Shown here: positions 7,309 to 16,915 of the stretch, piece by piece | How the letters are laid out: every line of letters begins with the position of its first letter | Numbering within the stretch: the first letter of the stretch is position 1 | Origin: Alloalcanivorax marinus | Lineage (GTDB): Bacteria; Pseudomonadota; Gammaproteobacteria; Pseudomonadales; Alcanivoracaceae | Direction: 5' to 3' | NCBI RefSeq assembly: GCF_016906305.1 | Contig: NZ_JADDOL010000016.1 | Location: 1 to 64,000, forward strand | DNA: 64,000 nucleotides | Notes under the pieces: generated by a model | Seen by the model: only the letters and a program-made list of their open reading frames with translations | Databases searched by the model: none | Told to the model about the DNA's origin: nothing | Made by a program: the position numbers and the translations under genes

Positions 7309-8232
7309 ATGGATGAATTCTCCCTGATCGAACGCTACTTTCGCCGTTCCGGTGGCCCGGGCGGCGAAGGCGTGCTGCTGGGCCCCGGCGACGACGCCGC
7401 GCTGCTGGCCCCGCCCGCCGGCGAACAGCTGGTGATGACCCTGGACACCAGCATTGCCGGTCGCCACTTCCCCGAGGATCTGCCCGCCTTCGAGACCGGT
7501 CACCGCTGTCTGGCGGTGAACCTGTCCGACCTGTACGCCATGGGCGCCCGCCCGCTCTGGTTTCTGCTGTCGTTGACCCTGCCCCGGGTGGAGGAAGCCT
7601 GGCTGGCGGAGTTCAGCCGGGGCCTGTTCGCCCTGGCGGACCGGGCCGGCATCGAGCTGGTGGGCGGGGACATCACCCGGGGCCCGCTGAGCGTGGCGAT
7701 TCAGGCCACCGGCGCGGTGCGCGCCGACCGGGTGCTGCGCCGCGACGGCGCCCTGCCGGGGCAGGTGCTGGCGGTGGGTGGCGTGCCCGGCCTGGGCGGG
7801 CTGGGGTTGCGTCACTGGCAGGCCGGTCGCCGGGATTCGTTCAGCGCCCGCCATTTCGCCGCCCCGGACCTGGACCTGACCCTGGGCCAGCGCCTGGCCG
7901 GCCGCGCCGGCGCCTGCATCGACATCTCCGACGGCCTGCTCCAGGACCTGGGCCATGTGCTCAAGGCCAGCGGCGGGCTGGGCGCGGTGATCGACACCGC
8001 GGCGCTGCCGGTGAACGAGGAACTGGCCGCCCTGGACGCGGACGATCGGTTGGCGCTGCAGCTGTCCGGCGGCGACGACTACCGGCTGCTGTTCACCTGG
8101 CCCGCCGACGAGCCCCTGCCGGAGGGCACCGTTGCCATCGGCCGCATTACCGGCCCCGGCCCGGTGCGCCTGCGCGACCCGGACGGCACCGAGCGCCCCG
8201 CCGACATCCCCGGCTGGCGCCATTTTTCGTAG
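7309..8232 (+). CDS. thiL: thiamine-monophosphate kinase
   Basis: ThiL (307 residues) phosphorylates thiamine monophosphate to thiamine pyrophosphate. Family hallmarks are GPGDDAALL for ATP/Mg binding, TLDTSIAGRHF, NLSDLYAMGA, GGDITRGP and DISDGLLQDLGH. It is 18 bases downstream of nusB in the conserved nusB-thiL-pgpA order and probably in the same transcript. The product also feeds the downstream Dxs, a ThDP enzyme, although dxs reads the opposite way. Confidence 0.95.
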   Translation: MDEFSLIERYFRRSGGPGGEGVLLGPGDDAALLAPPAGEQLVMTLDTSIAGRHFPEDLPAFETGHRCLAVNLSDLYAMGARPLWFLLSLTLPRVEEAWLAEFSRGLFALADRAGIELVGGDITRGPLSVAIQATGAVRADRVLRRDGALPGQVLAVGGVPGLGGLGLRHWQAGRRDSFSARHFAAPDLDLTLGQRLAGRAGACIDISDGLLQDLGHVLKASGGLGAVIDTAALPVNEELAALDADDRLALQLSGGDDYRLLFTWPADEPLPEGTVAIGRITGPGPVRLRDPDGTERPADIPGWRHFS

Positions 8233-8282
8233 AAACGCCGCTCCTGCAATAGCCGCACGGAATCCAACCAAGGAAACGCCCT

Positions 8283-8774
8283 ATGCATCCGGAATCCTTT
8301 CTCGTCCTGCTGGCCCAGGGCCTGGGCGCCGGTCTTTCCCCCTGGGCGCCGGGCACGGTGGCCTCGTTGCTGTTTCTGCTGCTCTGGTGGCCGTTGGCGA
8401 GGCTTTCCCGGCCGCGCTATCTGCTGGTGGTGTTGCTGGTGGCGGTGGCCGGCGTGCCGCTCTGCGGGCTGGCGTCCGGGACGCTGGGCGTCCATGACGC
8501 GGCCTCGGTGGTCTGGGACGAGCTGGGTGGGTTGCTGCTGGCCCTGGCGGTGGTGCCCCGGCATCCGGGCTGGGGCCTGGCGGGCTTCGCGGCGTTCCGT
8601 TTCTTCGATGTGCTCAAGCCGGGCCCGGTGGGCTGGGTGGACCTGCACCTGAACGGGGGGCTCGGCATCGTGCTGGACGATCTGGTGGCGGGCGGGCTGG
8701 CCCTGGTGGTGCTGTGGTTGATGGTATGGGGGCGCGGCAGGGGCGGTTTTAGCCGAGATGGCCATACAGATTGA
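8283..8774 (+). CDS. pgpA: phosphatidylglycerophosphatase A
   Basis: PgpA (163 residues) is an inner-membrane phosphatase removing phosphate from phosphatidylglycerophosphate to form phosphatidylglycerol. The family pattern is seen in GLSPWAPGTVASL near the N-terminus, the VVWDELGGLLLAL segment and FRFFDVLKPGPVGW followed by DDLVAG. Three or four hydrophobic segments are evident. It closes the operon; repeat-rich DNA follows before convergent dxs. Confidence 0.93.
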   Translation: MHPESFLVLLAQGLGAGLSPWAPGTVASLLFLLLWWPLARLSRPRYLLVVLLVAVAGVPLCGLASGTLGVHDAASVVWDELGGLLLALAVVPRHPGWGLAGFAAFRFFDVLKPGPVGWVDLHLNGGLGIVLDDLVAGGLALVVLWLMVWGRGRGGFSRDGHTD

Positions 8775-8890
8775 TCGCGGCTAAAGCGGATTGCCACCCA
8801 GCCGCTCCTGCTAAACCGGACTGTCGTCATGGCTACCACCGCCGTTGTGGCGGAACGCCGCCGCCCGCTCTACAACGGCGCCTGCCGCTA
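8774..8890. repeat. degenerate REP-like and palindromic repeats between convergent genes
   Basis: The gap between pgpA and dxs holds ATCGCGGCTAAAGC (8774-8787) and GCCGCTCCTGC (8801-8811), which match parts of the perfect REP at 33223-33277 but no longer pair well. An inverted repeat GCCGTTGT (8841-8848) and ACAACGGC (8872-8879) follows. The region may act as a terminator for both converging transcripts. Confidence 0.5.
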
Positions 8891-8897
8891 AGCGGAC

Positions 8898-10820
8898 TCA
8901 GGCCCGGTGGGGCAGGGCGCTTTCCAGCCGCTTGAGGCGTTCGCGCACGCTGGCCTCGATGCCGGCGGCGTCCAGGCCGTGCTGGGCCAGCAGCTCGTCG
9001 CGCTTGCCGTGATGGATAAAGTGGTCCGGCAGCCCCAGATTGAGCACCGGCACCGCCAGGCCCTCGTCCAGCACCAGTTCGTTCACCGCCGAGCCGGCGC
9101 CGCCCATGCGTTGATGGTCTTCCAGGGTCACCAGCAGGCTGTGGCGGGCGGCGGCGTCCAGCACCGCCTCGCGGTCCAGGGGTTTCACCCAGCGCATGTC
9201 GATGACGGTGGCGTCCAGCTTCTCCGCCGCCTCCCGGGCCGCCGGCACCAGGGCGCCGAAGGCGAGCAGGGCGGCCGGGCCCTTGCCCTGGCGCAGGGTG
9301 CGGCTCTCGCCCACCGGCAGGGCGGTCATGGCGTACTGAATGGCGGCGCCGGGGCCGGTGCCGCGCGGGTAGCGCACCGCCGCCGGGCCCTCATGCAGCC
9401 AGGCGGTGTAGAGCAACTGGCGGCACTCGTTTTCGTCGGAGGGCGCCGCCACGATCATATTGGGCACGGTGCGCAGGTAGGCCAGATCGAACACGCCGCC
9501 GTGGGTGGCGCCGTCCTCGCCCACCAGGCCGGCCCGGTCCAGGCCGAAGGTCACGTCCAGGTTCTGCAGGGCCACGTCGTGGATCAGCTGATCGTAGGCG
9601 CGCTGCAGGAAGGTGGAGTAGATCGCCACCACCGGCTTGCGGCCCTCGCAGGCCATGCCGCCGGCCAGGGTCACCGCGTGCTGCTCGCAGATCGCCACGT
9701 CGTGGTAGCGGTCCGGGAAGCGACGGGCGAAGTCCACCATGCCGGAGCCTTCACACATGGCCGGGGTGATGCCGATCAGCCGTTCATCCTTCTCCGCCAG
9801 GTCGCACAGCCAGTCGCCGAACACCTGCTGGTACTTGGGCCCCTTGGGCGCCGCCGGTTTGGCCACCTGGACCTTGGGTTTGGGCTCGATCTTGTTGATC
9901 GCGTGGTAGCCCACCGGGTCCGCCTCGGCGGGGCCGAAGCCCTTGCCCTTGGTGGTGTAGACGTGCAGCAGCTGCGGGCCTTCCAGGTCGCGCATGGTGG
10001 CCAGGGTGGCGGTGAGCTCGTCCAGGTCGTGGCCGTCGATGGGACCGATGTAGTTGAAGCCGATGGCCTCGAACAGCATGTCCGGGCTCACCATGTTCTT
10101 CATGCTCTCTTCGGTGCGGCGCGCGAAGTCCCAGGCGGCCGGCATGGCGGAGAGCACCTTCTTGCCGCCCTCGCGCAGGGCGATATAGGTCTTGGAGGCC
10201 CAGATGCGGGCGAAGTAGTTGGCCAGCCCGCCCACGTTGTGGCCGATGGACATGGTGTTGTCGTTGAGCACCACCAGCAGGTTGGCGCGGGTGTGGGCGG
10301 CGTGGCTGAGCGCCTCGAAGGCCTGGCCGGCGGTCATGGCGCCGTCGCCGATCACCGCCACCGTGCGGCGCTTCTCGCCGGCGTTTTCGGCGCCCAGGGC
10401 CATGCCCAGGGCGGCGCTGATGGAGGTGGAGGAGTGGCCCACGCCGAAGGTGTCGTACTCGGATTCACCGCGCTTGGGGAAGCCGGACGGTCCGCCCTGC
10501 TGACGCACCTTGAGCAGGTCGTCGCGGCGGCCGGTAAGAATCTTGTGCGGGTAGCACTGGTGGCCCACGTCCCAGACCAGCCGGTCGTGGGGCGTCTCGA
10601 ACAGGTAATGCAGCGCCAGGGTCAGCTCCACCACGCCCAGGCCGGCACCGAAGTGGCCGCCGCTGCGGCCCACCGCGTAAAGCAGGTAGGCGCGCAATTC
10701 GTCGGCCAGCCGCTCCAGTTGCGCCTCCGGCAGCTGGCGCAGGTCCGCCGGCGCCGCGATGCGGTCCAGCAGTGGCGTGTTCGGGCGGGTCAACGGAATG
10801 TCGGTGAACGTCTTTGGCAT
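8898..10820 (-). CDS. dxs: 1-deoxy-D-xylulose-5-phosphate synthase
   Basis: Dxs (640 residues) condenses pyruvate and glyceraldehyde 3-phosphate, the first step of the MEP isoprenoid pathway. The ThDP-binding segment runs from GDGAMTAG to LNDN near residues 155-185, the early GGHFGAGLG and [15 protein letters not shown] motifs are present, and the transketolase central and C-terminal domains are complete ([24 protein letters not shown]). It is the downstream partner of ispA, with 84 bases between. Full length for the family. Confidence 0.97.
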   Translation of the reverse strand: MPKTFTDIPLTRPNTPLLDRIAAPADLRQLPEAQLERLADELRAYLLYAVGRSGGHFGAGLGVVELTLALHYLFETPHDRLVWDVGHQCYPHKILTGRRDDLLKVRQQGGPSGFPKRGESEYDTFGVGHSSTSISAALGMALGAENAGEKRRTVAVIGDGAMTAGQAFEALSHAAHTRANLLVVLNDNTMSIGHNVGGLANYFARIWASKTYIALREGGKKVLSAMPAAWDFARRTEESMKNMVSPDMLFEAIGFNYIGPIDGHDLDELTATLATMRDLEGPQLLHVYTTKGKGFGPAEADPVGYHAINKIEPKPKVQVAKPAAPKGPKYQQVFGDWLCDLAEKDERLIGITPAMCEGSGMVDFARRFPDRYHDVAICEQHAVTLAGGMACEGRKPVVAIYSTFLQRAYDQLIHDVALQNLDVTFGLDRAGLVGEDGATHGGVFDLAYLRTVPNMIVAAPSDENECRQLLYTAWLHEGPAAVRYPRGTGPGAAIQYAMTALPVGESRTLRQGKGPAALLAFGALVPAAREAAEKLDATVIDMRWVKPLDREAVLDAAARHSLLVTLEDHQRMGGAGSAVNELVLDEGLAVPVLNLGLPDHFIHHGKRDELLAQHGLDAAGIEASVRERLKRLESALPHRA

Positions 10821-10904
10821 GGATTCGAGCCTGAATCAGTCAGCGGCGGCATGACAAGGGCGAAGTATAACGGTCACGGCCGGGGTGCGTCAGTGGCCGC
10901 GCCG

Positions 10905-11807
10905 TCAGTGCGTGCGCTGCACGATAAAGTCCGCCAATTGTTGCAGAGGCCGGGCGGCGGCGCCGTAGCCGTCCAGGGCGGCGAGGGCCTGCTCGCACAG
11001 GGCCTGGGCCCGTTGGCGGCTGGCGTCCAGGCCGAGCAGGGCCGGGAAGGTGCTTTTACCGTGTTTTTCATCGGAGCGGCTGGGCTTGCCCAGCTGATCG
11101 GTGTCGGCGGTGACGTCGAGAATGTCGTCCTGAATCTGGAAGGCCAGGCCGATGGCGTCGCCGAAGGCGATCAGGGCGGCTTCCAGGTCGGCGTCGGCGC
11201 GCTCCGCCGCGTGGTAGCCGAGCAGCAGGCTGGCGGTGATCAGGCGCCCGGTCTTCAGGTAGTGCATGCGTTCCAGGGCGGCCAGGTCCTGCAGGCGGCC
11301 GTGGGCGGCCATGTCCAGCATCTGGCCGGCGGCCATGCCGGTGCCGCCGGCGGCCCGGCACAGCACCCGCACCATGGCCACCCGGGCGGCGTCGGAGTAG
11401 TCGCCGCTGCCGGCCAGCAGATCGAAGGCCAGGGTGTGCAGGGTGTCGCCGGCGAGAATCGCGGTGGCCTCGTCGAAGGCCCGGTGGCAGGTGGGTTTGC
11501 CGCGCCGCAGGTCGTCGTCGTCCATGGCGGGCAGGTCATCGTGAACCAGGGAGTAGGCGTGGATCGCTTCCACCGCCACCGCCGCCACGTCGGCGCGCTC
11601 CGGCTCGCCGCCGGCCAGCCGGCAGGCGGCGTACACCAGCATCGGGCGGATGCGCTTGCCGCCATTCAGCGCCGCGTAGCGCATCGCCTCGGCCAGCCGC
11701 GGGCTGGCGCTGGTGGCCGGGTCCGGCAGCAGGCGCTGCAGCGCCGCCTGGAGCCGGGCGCGGGCTTCGTCGGCGAACGGCTCGAGCCGGTTCGGGTCAC
11801 TGTTCAT
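10905..11807 (-). CDS. ispA: farnesyl diphosphate synthase (short-chain polyprenyl synthase)
   Basis: This 300-residue prenyltransferase extends dimethylallyl diphosphate to geranyl and farnesyl diphosphate. Both aspartate-rich motifs are visible, [10 protein letters not shown] (first) and [10 protein letters not shown] (second). It sits in the conserved xseB-ispA-dxs order; its ATG lies inside the last codons of xseB (11-base overlap), implying coupled translation. The IspA identity rests on length and context; geranylgeranyl synthases are similar. Confidence 0.95.
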   Translation of the reverse strand: MNSDPNRLEPFADEARARLQAALQRLLPDPATSASPRLAEAMRYAALNGGKRIRPMLVYAACRLAGGEPERADVAAVAVEAIHAYSLVHDDLPAMDDDDLRRGKPTCHRAFDEATAILAGDTLHTLAFDLLAGSGDYSDAARVAMVRVLCRAAGGTGMAAGQMLDMAAHGRLQDLAALERMHYLKTGRLITASLLLGYHAAERADADLEAALIAFGDAIGLAFQIQDDILDVTADTDQLGKPSRSDEKHGKSTFPALLGLDASRQRAQALCEQALAALDGYGAAARPLQQLADFIVQRTH

Positions 11808-12033
11808 CGCGGTCTTCGAACGGCGCGGGCTCCGCGTTCGGGTCCTGGTCGAGCAGAATGCGCACCTTCTGCTCGGCCCGGGTCAGGGCCTGCTGGCATT
11901 CGCGGGTCAGCTTGACCCCCTGTTCGAAGGCCGCCAGCGATTCCTCCAGGGTCAGGTCACCGGACTCCATCCGCTCCACCAGGGCTTCCAGGCTGTCCAG
12001 GGCTTCTTCCAACTGCGGGGCTTTACTGGCCAT
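11797..12033 (-). CDS. xseB: exodeoxyribonuclease VII small subunit
   Basis: XseB (78 residues) is the small subunit of exonuclease VII, which trims single-stranded DNA. The family pattern [42 protein letters not shown] is recognisable here in its start [19 protein letters not shown] took the ATG at 12033 (MASKAPQ) rather than nine codons upstream, as a purine-rich GAGAGAGA precedes it. The large subunit XseA is not in the window. Confidence 0.94.
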   Translation of the reverse strand: MASKAPQLEEALDSLEALVERMESGDLTLEESLAAFEQGVKLTRECQQALTRAEQKVRILLDQDPNAEPAPFEDRDEQ

Positions 12034-12107
12034 GGGTCTCTCTCTCGGAATGCGGCGCAACAGTACTGGAGCGCCGTGGGGCGGTCAATCCGGCGGGGGT
12101 TCCGGTG

Positions 12108-12518
12108 CTAGGCGCCCGGGAGCCCGGCGTACTTCTTGGCGCCGATGCCGGGCTCGTACCATGCGGCCCGGTCTTCCCAGAAAATGTGGTCGTTGGGGTC
12201 CATATCCGGGGACTGATCCAGGCCGCCGGCGGGGATTACCGCCACGTCGCTGCCCCGACTCAGGTGGGGCACCATGCTGCCGCACTCACTGCAGAACGCC
12301 CGGGAGAAGGACTTCGCTTCGGGCAGGTCAAAACGCCGCACCAGGTCCTCGCCGCTGAGCCATTCCAGGCTGTCCGCGGGGGCCATCAGGTTGGCGGCGT
12401 GGGCGGTGCCGCTGAAGCGCCGGCAGCGGGAGCAGTGGCAGAGGTGAAACTGATGAAAAGGGCCATGGATCCGGTAACGCACCTTGCCACACAGGCAACC
12501 GCCATCATGGGTACTCAT
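12108..12518 (-). CDS. GFA-family (glutathione-dependent formaldehyde-activating-like) zinc protein
   Basis: This 136-residue protein has the compact GFA zinc fold. Three cysteine groups are visible: GGCLCGKVRY near the N-terminus, LCHCSRCRRFSGTAHA, and FCSECGSMV. These bind two zincs in the family. Family members range from formaldehyde-glutathione adduct enzymes to proteins of unknown substrate, so I would not assign a reaction. The ATG at 12518 has AGGA eight bases upstream; longer versions of the frame lack support. It stands alone with no functional neighbour. Confidence 0.82.
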   Translation of the reverse strand: MSTHDGGCLCGKVRYRIHGPFHQFHLCHCSRCRRFSGTAHAANLMAPADSLEWLSGEDLVRRFDLPEAKSFSRAFCSECGSMVPHLSRGSDVAVIPAGGLDQSPDMDPNDHIFWEDRAAWYEPGIGAKKYAGLPGA

Positions 12519-12797
12519 GGGCAAAATCCTCATTCCAAAAGGGTCTAACCACGGCCTTCCGCCGGGGTGCCGGGCCACCTATAGTGAAATGCCCGCCGGG
12601 TCGTCGCAAGCGGCTTCTTCCTCTGATCTCCTTATATCTATGGCGTTTCGCTTGCGGTGCCGGCGGGGTCTCAATGCTGCATTGTTTTACCTTTGCGCGC
12701 TTGGCGTCCGCCCCGCGCCCTTCCTAGACTGACCCGGAACGTTTCAAAAACACGGCCGCAGGACGCGGTCCGTCCGTCGACGACGAAGGAGTGCATC

Positions 12798-13652
12798 ATG
12801 AGCGACGAACATTTTCCGCCGCAGCACCAACAGCACCAGCCGGGCCAGGAACACCGCATGGACCCGGAACCGAAATACATCCGTGACGATTACCGGGGCG
12901 CCGACAAGCTGAGTGGCCGGGTGGCGCTGATCACCGGCGGCGACAGCGGCATCGGCCGCGCCGTGGCGCTGCATTTCGCCCGCGAGGGCGCGGACTGCGC
13001 GCTGGTCTATCTGGACGAGGAAACCGACGCCGAGGACACCGCCCGGCTGGTCCGCGAGGAGGGCCGCCGTTGCCTGACCCTGCGCGGCGACGTGGGCGAC
13101 CCGGACTTTTGTGAGGAGTCGGTGCGACGCACAGTGGAGGAACTGGGCGGCCTCAACGTGCTGGTTCTCAACGCCGCCGAGCAGTACGACTGGAAGCGCA
13201 TCACCGAACTGGAAAACGACCAGTTGGAGCGTACCTTCCGCACCAATGTGTTCAGCCATTTCTACCTGACCAAGGCGGCGCTGCCTCACCTGGAGGAAGG
13301 CGACAGCATCATTTCCACCTCCTCGATCAATGCCTTCAAGGGCAACGACACCCTGCTGGACTACACCGCCACCAAGGGGGCGGTGCAAGCGCTGGTGCGG
13401 TCGTTTTCCGGCGCCTTGCTGGAGCGCGGCGTGCGCGTCAACGCGGTGGCACCGGGGCCGATCTGGACGCCGCTGATCCCGGCCAGCTTCGACGCCGACA
13501 AGGTGGCGCAGTTCGGCGGTCAGGTGCCGATGAACCGGGCCGGCCAGCCCTGCGAGGTGGCGCCGGCTTATGTGTACCTGGCCAGCAATGACGCCAGTTA
13601 CATCACCGGCCAGACCATCCACGTCAACGGCGGCGCCGTTCTCAACACCTGA
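12798..13652 (+). CDS. SDR-family oxidoreductase, general-stress type (YhdG/YghA-like)
   Basis: This 284-residue short-chain dehydrogenase carries a long hydrophilic His/Gln-rich N-terminus (about 45 residues), typical of the stress-linked SDR group that includes Bacillus Gsp39 and E. coli YghA. The cofactor motif TGGDSGIGRA, the LVLNAAEQ segment, the catalytic Ser in ISTSSINA and the YTATK motif are intact. GAAGGAG precedes the ATG at 12798. The 279-base upstream gap holds no gene. Physiological substrate is unknown. Confidence 0.85.
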   Translation: MSDEHFPPQHQQHQPGQEHRMDPEPKYIRDDYRGADKLSGRVALITGGDSGIGRAVALHFAREGADCALVYLDEETDAEDTARLVREEGRRCLTLRGDVGDPDFCEESVRRTVEELGGLNVLVLNAAEQYDWKRITELENDQLERTFRTNVFSHFYLTKAALPHLEEGDSIISTSSINAFKGNDTLLDYTATKGAVQALVRSFSGALLERGVRVNAVAPGPIWTPLIPASFDADKVAQFGGQVPMNRAGQPCEVAPAYVYLASNDASYITGQTIHVNGGAVLNT

Positions 13653-13691
13653 CCGGGCTCAACCGCGAAACGGGTGCTAGACTACGCGCCC

Positions 13692-14636
13692 ATGAAACTG
13701 ATCCTCGCCCCCATGGAGGGCCTGGCGGACTACTGGGTCCGTCAGGCCCTCACCGCCTCCGCCCGCTACGACTGGTGTGTCAGCGAATTCGTCCGCGTCA
13801 GCGGCGAAGTGCTGCCGCCGCGCGTCTTTTATCGCTGGTGCCCGGAGCTGCGCCACGGCGCCCGCACCCTGGCGGGGACGCCGGTGCATTTGCAATTGCT
13901 CGGCTCCGACCCGGCCTGCGTGGCGGACAACGCGGCGCGGGCGGTGGAGCTGGGGGCGCCGGCCATCGACCTGAACTTCGGCTGCCCGGCGAAAACCGTG
14001 AACCGCCATCGCGGCGGCGCCGTGCTGCTGGACGAACCGGAGCTGGTGCACGCGGTCACCGCCGCCGTGCGTGCCGCCGTGCCGGCGGCGGTGCCGGTGT
14101 CGGTGAAGATGCGCCTGGGCAATGCCGATGACGGCCGGGCTCTGGACAACGCGGTGGCGGTGCAGGACGCCGGCGCCGCCTGGCTGACCGTGCACGGGCG
14201 CACCAAGCGCCAGGGCTACCGGCCGCCGGCCTACTGGGATCGCATCGGCGATATTCGCCGGGCGGTGGCCCTGCCGGTGATCGCCAATGGCGAGATCTGG
14301 ACCCGCGAGGACGCCCGCCGCTGCCAGCGCGAGAGCGGCTGTGACGATCTGATGCTGGGCCGGGGCGCGGTGGCCGATCCGCTGCTCTGCCGGGAAGTGC
14401 GTGGTGGCCCGGCGGCGGGTTGGGACGAGGTGCTGGCGGTGCTTTGCCGGTTCGCCGATGCCATCGTCGACACCGGCACCGACGCCCAGCTGTGCGGTCG
14501 GGTCAAACAATGGCTCAGCTATTCCCGACGCCGCTGGCCGGAAGCCGGCCCCCTGCTGGAATCCGTGAAACGGGAAACCCGTCTTGCCCCTCTGACCGCC
14601 GCGCTGTACCGCGCCGCCGGTACCCAGCCGGCCTGA
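13692..14636 (+). CDS. dusC: tRNA-dihydrouridine synthase, DusC-type
   Basis: This FMN enzyme (314 residues) reduces uridine to dihydrouridine in tRNA; the DusC class acts on U16. The TIM-barrel signature APMEGLADYWVR, the catalytic cysteine in NFGCPAKTVNRHRGGAVLL and the FMN-phosphate region VIANGEIWT..LMLGRGAVADP are present. The FVRV segment near residue 30 is typical of DusC rather than DusA or DusB. The start ATG at 13692 begins the usual MKLILAPMEG; a GTG six codons upstream is possible but lengthens the protein beyond relatives. Confidence 0.9.
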   Translation: MKLILAPMEGLADYWVRQALTASARYDWCVSEFVRVSGEVLPPRVFYRWCPELRHGARTLAGTPVHLQLLGSDPACVADNAARAVELGAPAIDLNFGCPAKTVNRHRGGAVLLDEPELVHAVTAAVRAAVPAAVPVSVKMRLGNADDGRALDNAVAVQDAGAAWLTVHGRTKRQGYRPPAYWDRIGDIRRAVALPVIANGEIWTREDARRCQRESGCDDLMLGRGAVADPLLCREVRGGPAAGWDEVLAVLCRFADAIVDTGTDAQLCGRVKQWLSYSRRRWPEAGPLLESVKRETRLAPLTAALYRAAGTQPA

Positions 14637-14756
14637 GCCCGCGCCGCCCCTCCCCTGCGTTCGACTAAAGTCATACTGTGGCCGCTCGCGCCTTTGTTTA
14701 GTCTCTGCGGCAAGACTCGCAAGAGTTTTTCAGTCAGTACGCAGAGGGGTAGACCA

Positions 14757-15014
14757 ATGAAAGAAGAAAATGCCCGCGCCTACTGGGCCGCCAACGTCCG
14801 GTTGATTCTGAGTTACCTGGTTGTCTGGTTCGTCGTGTCCTACGGTTGCGGCATCCTGCTCGCGGATGCGCTCAACAACATTCAGTTCTTCGGTTTCAAA
14901 CTGGGCTTCTGGTTCGCTCAACAAGGCTCGATCTATGTGTTCCTGGCGCTGATCATCATGTACGCGCGCTCGATGAACAAACTGGATCGCAAATTCGACG
15001 TCCACGAAGAGTAA
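14757..15014 (+). CDS. DUF4212 small subunit of sodium/solute symporter
   Basis: This 85-residue protein has two transmembrane segments (about residues 15-38 and 55-75) and belongs to the DUF4212 family, which is found immediately upstream of ActP-like SSS symporters. It is 19 bases upstream of the symporter gene and is probably an accessory subunit. The start MKEENARAYW is supported by the GAGGGG ribosome binding site. Confidence 0.88.
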   Translation: MKEENARAYWAANVRLILSYLVVWFVVSYGCGILLADALNNIQFFGFKLGFWFAQQGSIYVFLALIIMYARSMNKLDRKFDVHEE

Positions 15015-15033
15015 TAAAAAGAGGACCGGAAAA

Positions 15034-16830
15034 ATGGATGTTCAACTTCTGACTTATCTGTTTGTGGGCGGGTCGTTCGCGCTGTACATCGGCATTGCGA
15101 TCTGGTCCCGGGCGGGTTCCACCAAAGAGTTCTATGTGGCCGGTGGCGGCGTGTCGCCGCTGGCCAACGGCGCGGCCACCGCCGCGGACTGGATGTCGGC
15201 GGCATCCTTTATCTCCATGGCGGGGATCATCGCCTTCGCCGGTTACGATGCGTCGGTTTACCTGATGGGGTGGACCGGCGGCTATGTGTTGCTGGCCATG
15301 CTGCTGGCGCCCTATCTGCGTAAGTTCGGCAAGTTCACCGTGCCGGACTTTATCGGCGACCGTTACTATTCCAACGTGGCCCGCACCGTGGCGGTGATCT
15401 GCGTGATCTTCGTTTCGTTCACCTACGTGGCCGGGCAAATGCGCGGCGTCGGCATCGTGTTCGCCCGCTTCCTGGAAGTGGATGTGAACGTGGGCGTGAT
15501 CATCGGCATGGCGATCGTGTTCTTCTATGCGGTGCTGGGTGGCATGAAAGGCATCACCTACACCCAGGTGGCGCAGTACTGCGTGCTGATCTTCGCCTTC
15601 CTGGTGCCGGCGGTGTTCCTGTCCATCATGATGACCGGCCATGTGCTGCCGCAGACCGGCTTCGGCGCCACGGTACTCGATGCCGCCGGCAACGACACCG
15701 GCGTATACCTGCTCGACCGGCTGGATCAGATCGTTCAGGACCTGGGCTTCGGCGCCTATACCGACGGCTCCAAGAGCACCATCGATGTGTTCTTCATCAC
15801 CGCCGCCCTGATGTGCGGTACCGCCGGTCTGCCCCACGTGATCGTGCGCTTCTTCACCGTGCCGACGGTACGCGACGCACGCATCAGCGCCGGCTGGGCC
15901 CTGTTCTTTATCGCTCTGCTGTACACCACCGCGCCGGCGGTGGGCGCCTTCGCGCGCACCAACCTGATCGAGACCGTCAACAACACCGAGTACCAGGAGC
16001 TGCCCGGCTGGTTCTATAACTGGGAAAACTCCGGTCTGATCGGCTGGCTGGACAAGAACAACGACGGCCGCGTGCAGATGGCCGCCGGCGACCCCTTCAA
16101 GGGCGCGCCGACCTTCGCGGGCAGCCGTGAGGAAGCCACCGGCGACGTGGGTCAGCGGGTGATCACCAACGCGCCCACCGACAACGCCTCCGAGATCTAC
16201 GTGGACCGGGACATCATGGTGCTCGCCAACCCGGAAATCGGCAATCTGCCGGCCTGGGTGATCGCCCTGGTGGCCGCCGGTGGCGTGGCCGCGGCGCTGT
16301 CCACGGCGGCCGGGCTGTTGCTGGTGATCTCCTCGGCGGTGTCCCACGACCTGCTCAAGAAGACGCTCAAGCCGGACATCAGCGAGAAGCAGGAGCTGTT
16401 GGCCGCGCGGCTGGCGGCGGTGGTGGCGATCATCATCGCCGGCTACTTCGGCATCAATCCACCGGGCTTCGTGGCGCAGGTGGTCGCCTTCGCGTTCGGC
16501 CTGGCGGCGGCCAGCTTCTTCCCGGTGATTCTCATGGGCATCTTCTACAAGCGCATGAACAAGGAAGGGGCGATCGCCGGCATGGCCGTGGGCCTGGCCT
16601 TCACCTTCTGCTACATCGTTTACTTCAAGTTCGTGTCGCCGGAGCTGAACACCGCGGACAACTGGCTGTTCGGGGTGTCACCTGAGGGCATCGGTACCGT
16701 GGGCATGATCCTCAACTTTATCGTCGCCCTGGTGGTGTCCCGCGTGACCGCGCCGCCGCCGGAGCACATCCAGCATATCGTCGAGGACATCCGTGTACCG
16801 CGCGGCGCCGGAGCGGCCCAGGCCCACTGA
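15034..16830 (+). CDS. sodium:solute symporter, ActP-like (VC_2705 subfamily)
   Basis: This 598-residue inner-membrane protein of the SSS family probably takes up acetate or a related short-chain carboxylate with sodium or protons. About 13 hydrophobic segments are visible, with SSS motifs such as EFYVAGGGVSPLANGAATAADWMSAASF split over residues 30-60 and GTAGLPHVIVRFFTVP in the middle. The insert near residues 315-395 is soluble and charged. It follows the DUF4212 gene and sits in the same run as a CrbS/CrbR pair, the known regulators of acetate uptake and activation, which supports the substrate guess without proving it. Confidence 0.88.
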   Translation: MDVQLLTYLFVGGSFALYIGIAIWSRAGSTKEFYVAGGGVSPLANGAATAADWMSAASFISMAGIIAFAGYDASVYLMGWTGGYVLLAMLLAPYLRKFGKFTVPDFIGDRYYSNVARTVAVICVIFVSFTYVAGQMRGVGIVFARFLEVDVNVGVIIGMAIVFFYAVLGGMKGITYTQVAQYCVLIFAFLVPAVFLSIMMTGHVLPQTGFGATVLDAAGNDTGVYLLDRLDQIVQDLGFGAYTDGSKSTIDVFFITAALMCGTAGLPHVIVRFFTVPTVRDARISAGWALFFIALLYTTAPAVGAFARTNLIETVNNTEYQELPGWFYNWENSGLIGWLDKNNDGRVQMAAGDPFKGAPTFAGSREEATGDVGQRVITNAPTDNASEIYVDRDIMVLANPEIGNLPAWVIALVAAGGVAAALSTAAGLLLVISSAVSHDLLKKTLKPDISEKQELLAARLAAVVAIIIAGYFGINPPGFVAQVVAFAFGLAAASFFPVILMGIFYKRMNKEGAIAGMAVGLAFTFCYIVYFKFVSPELNTADNWLFGVSPEGIGTVGMILNFIVALVVSRVTAPPPEHIQHIVEDIRVPRGAGAAQAH

Positions 16831-16915
16831 CGCCCGCCACGGTAAACGGAGTAAACTGAAATCGGGGTGGCGCGTGGCGCCGCCCCGATTGCCGTTTGGA
16901 CACCGGTGCATCGCC

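Noticed and set aside
8907-11915. Open frame of 1002 codons on the plus strand
   Set aside because: It is the antisense of dxs and ispA; the product is Gly/His/Gln-rich with no domain, a common effect of high GC.
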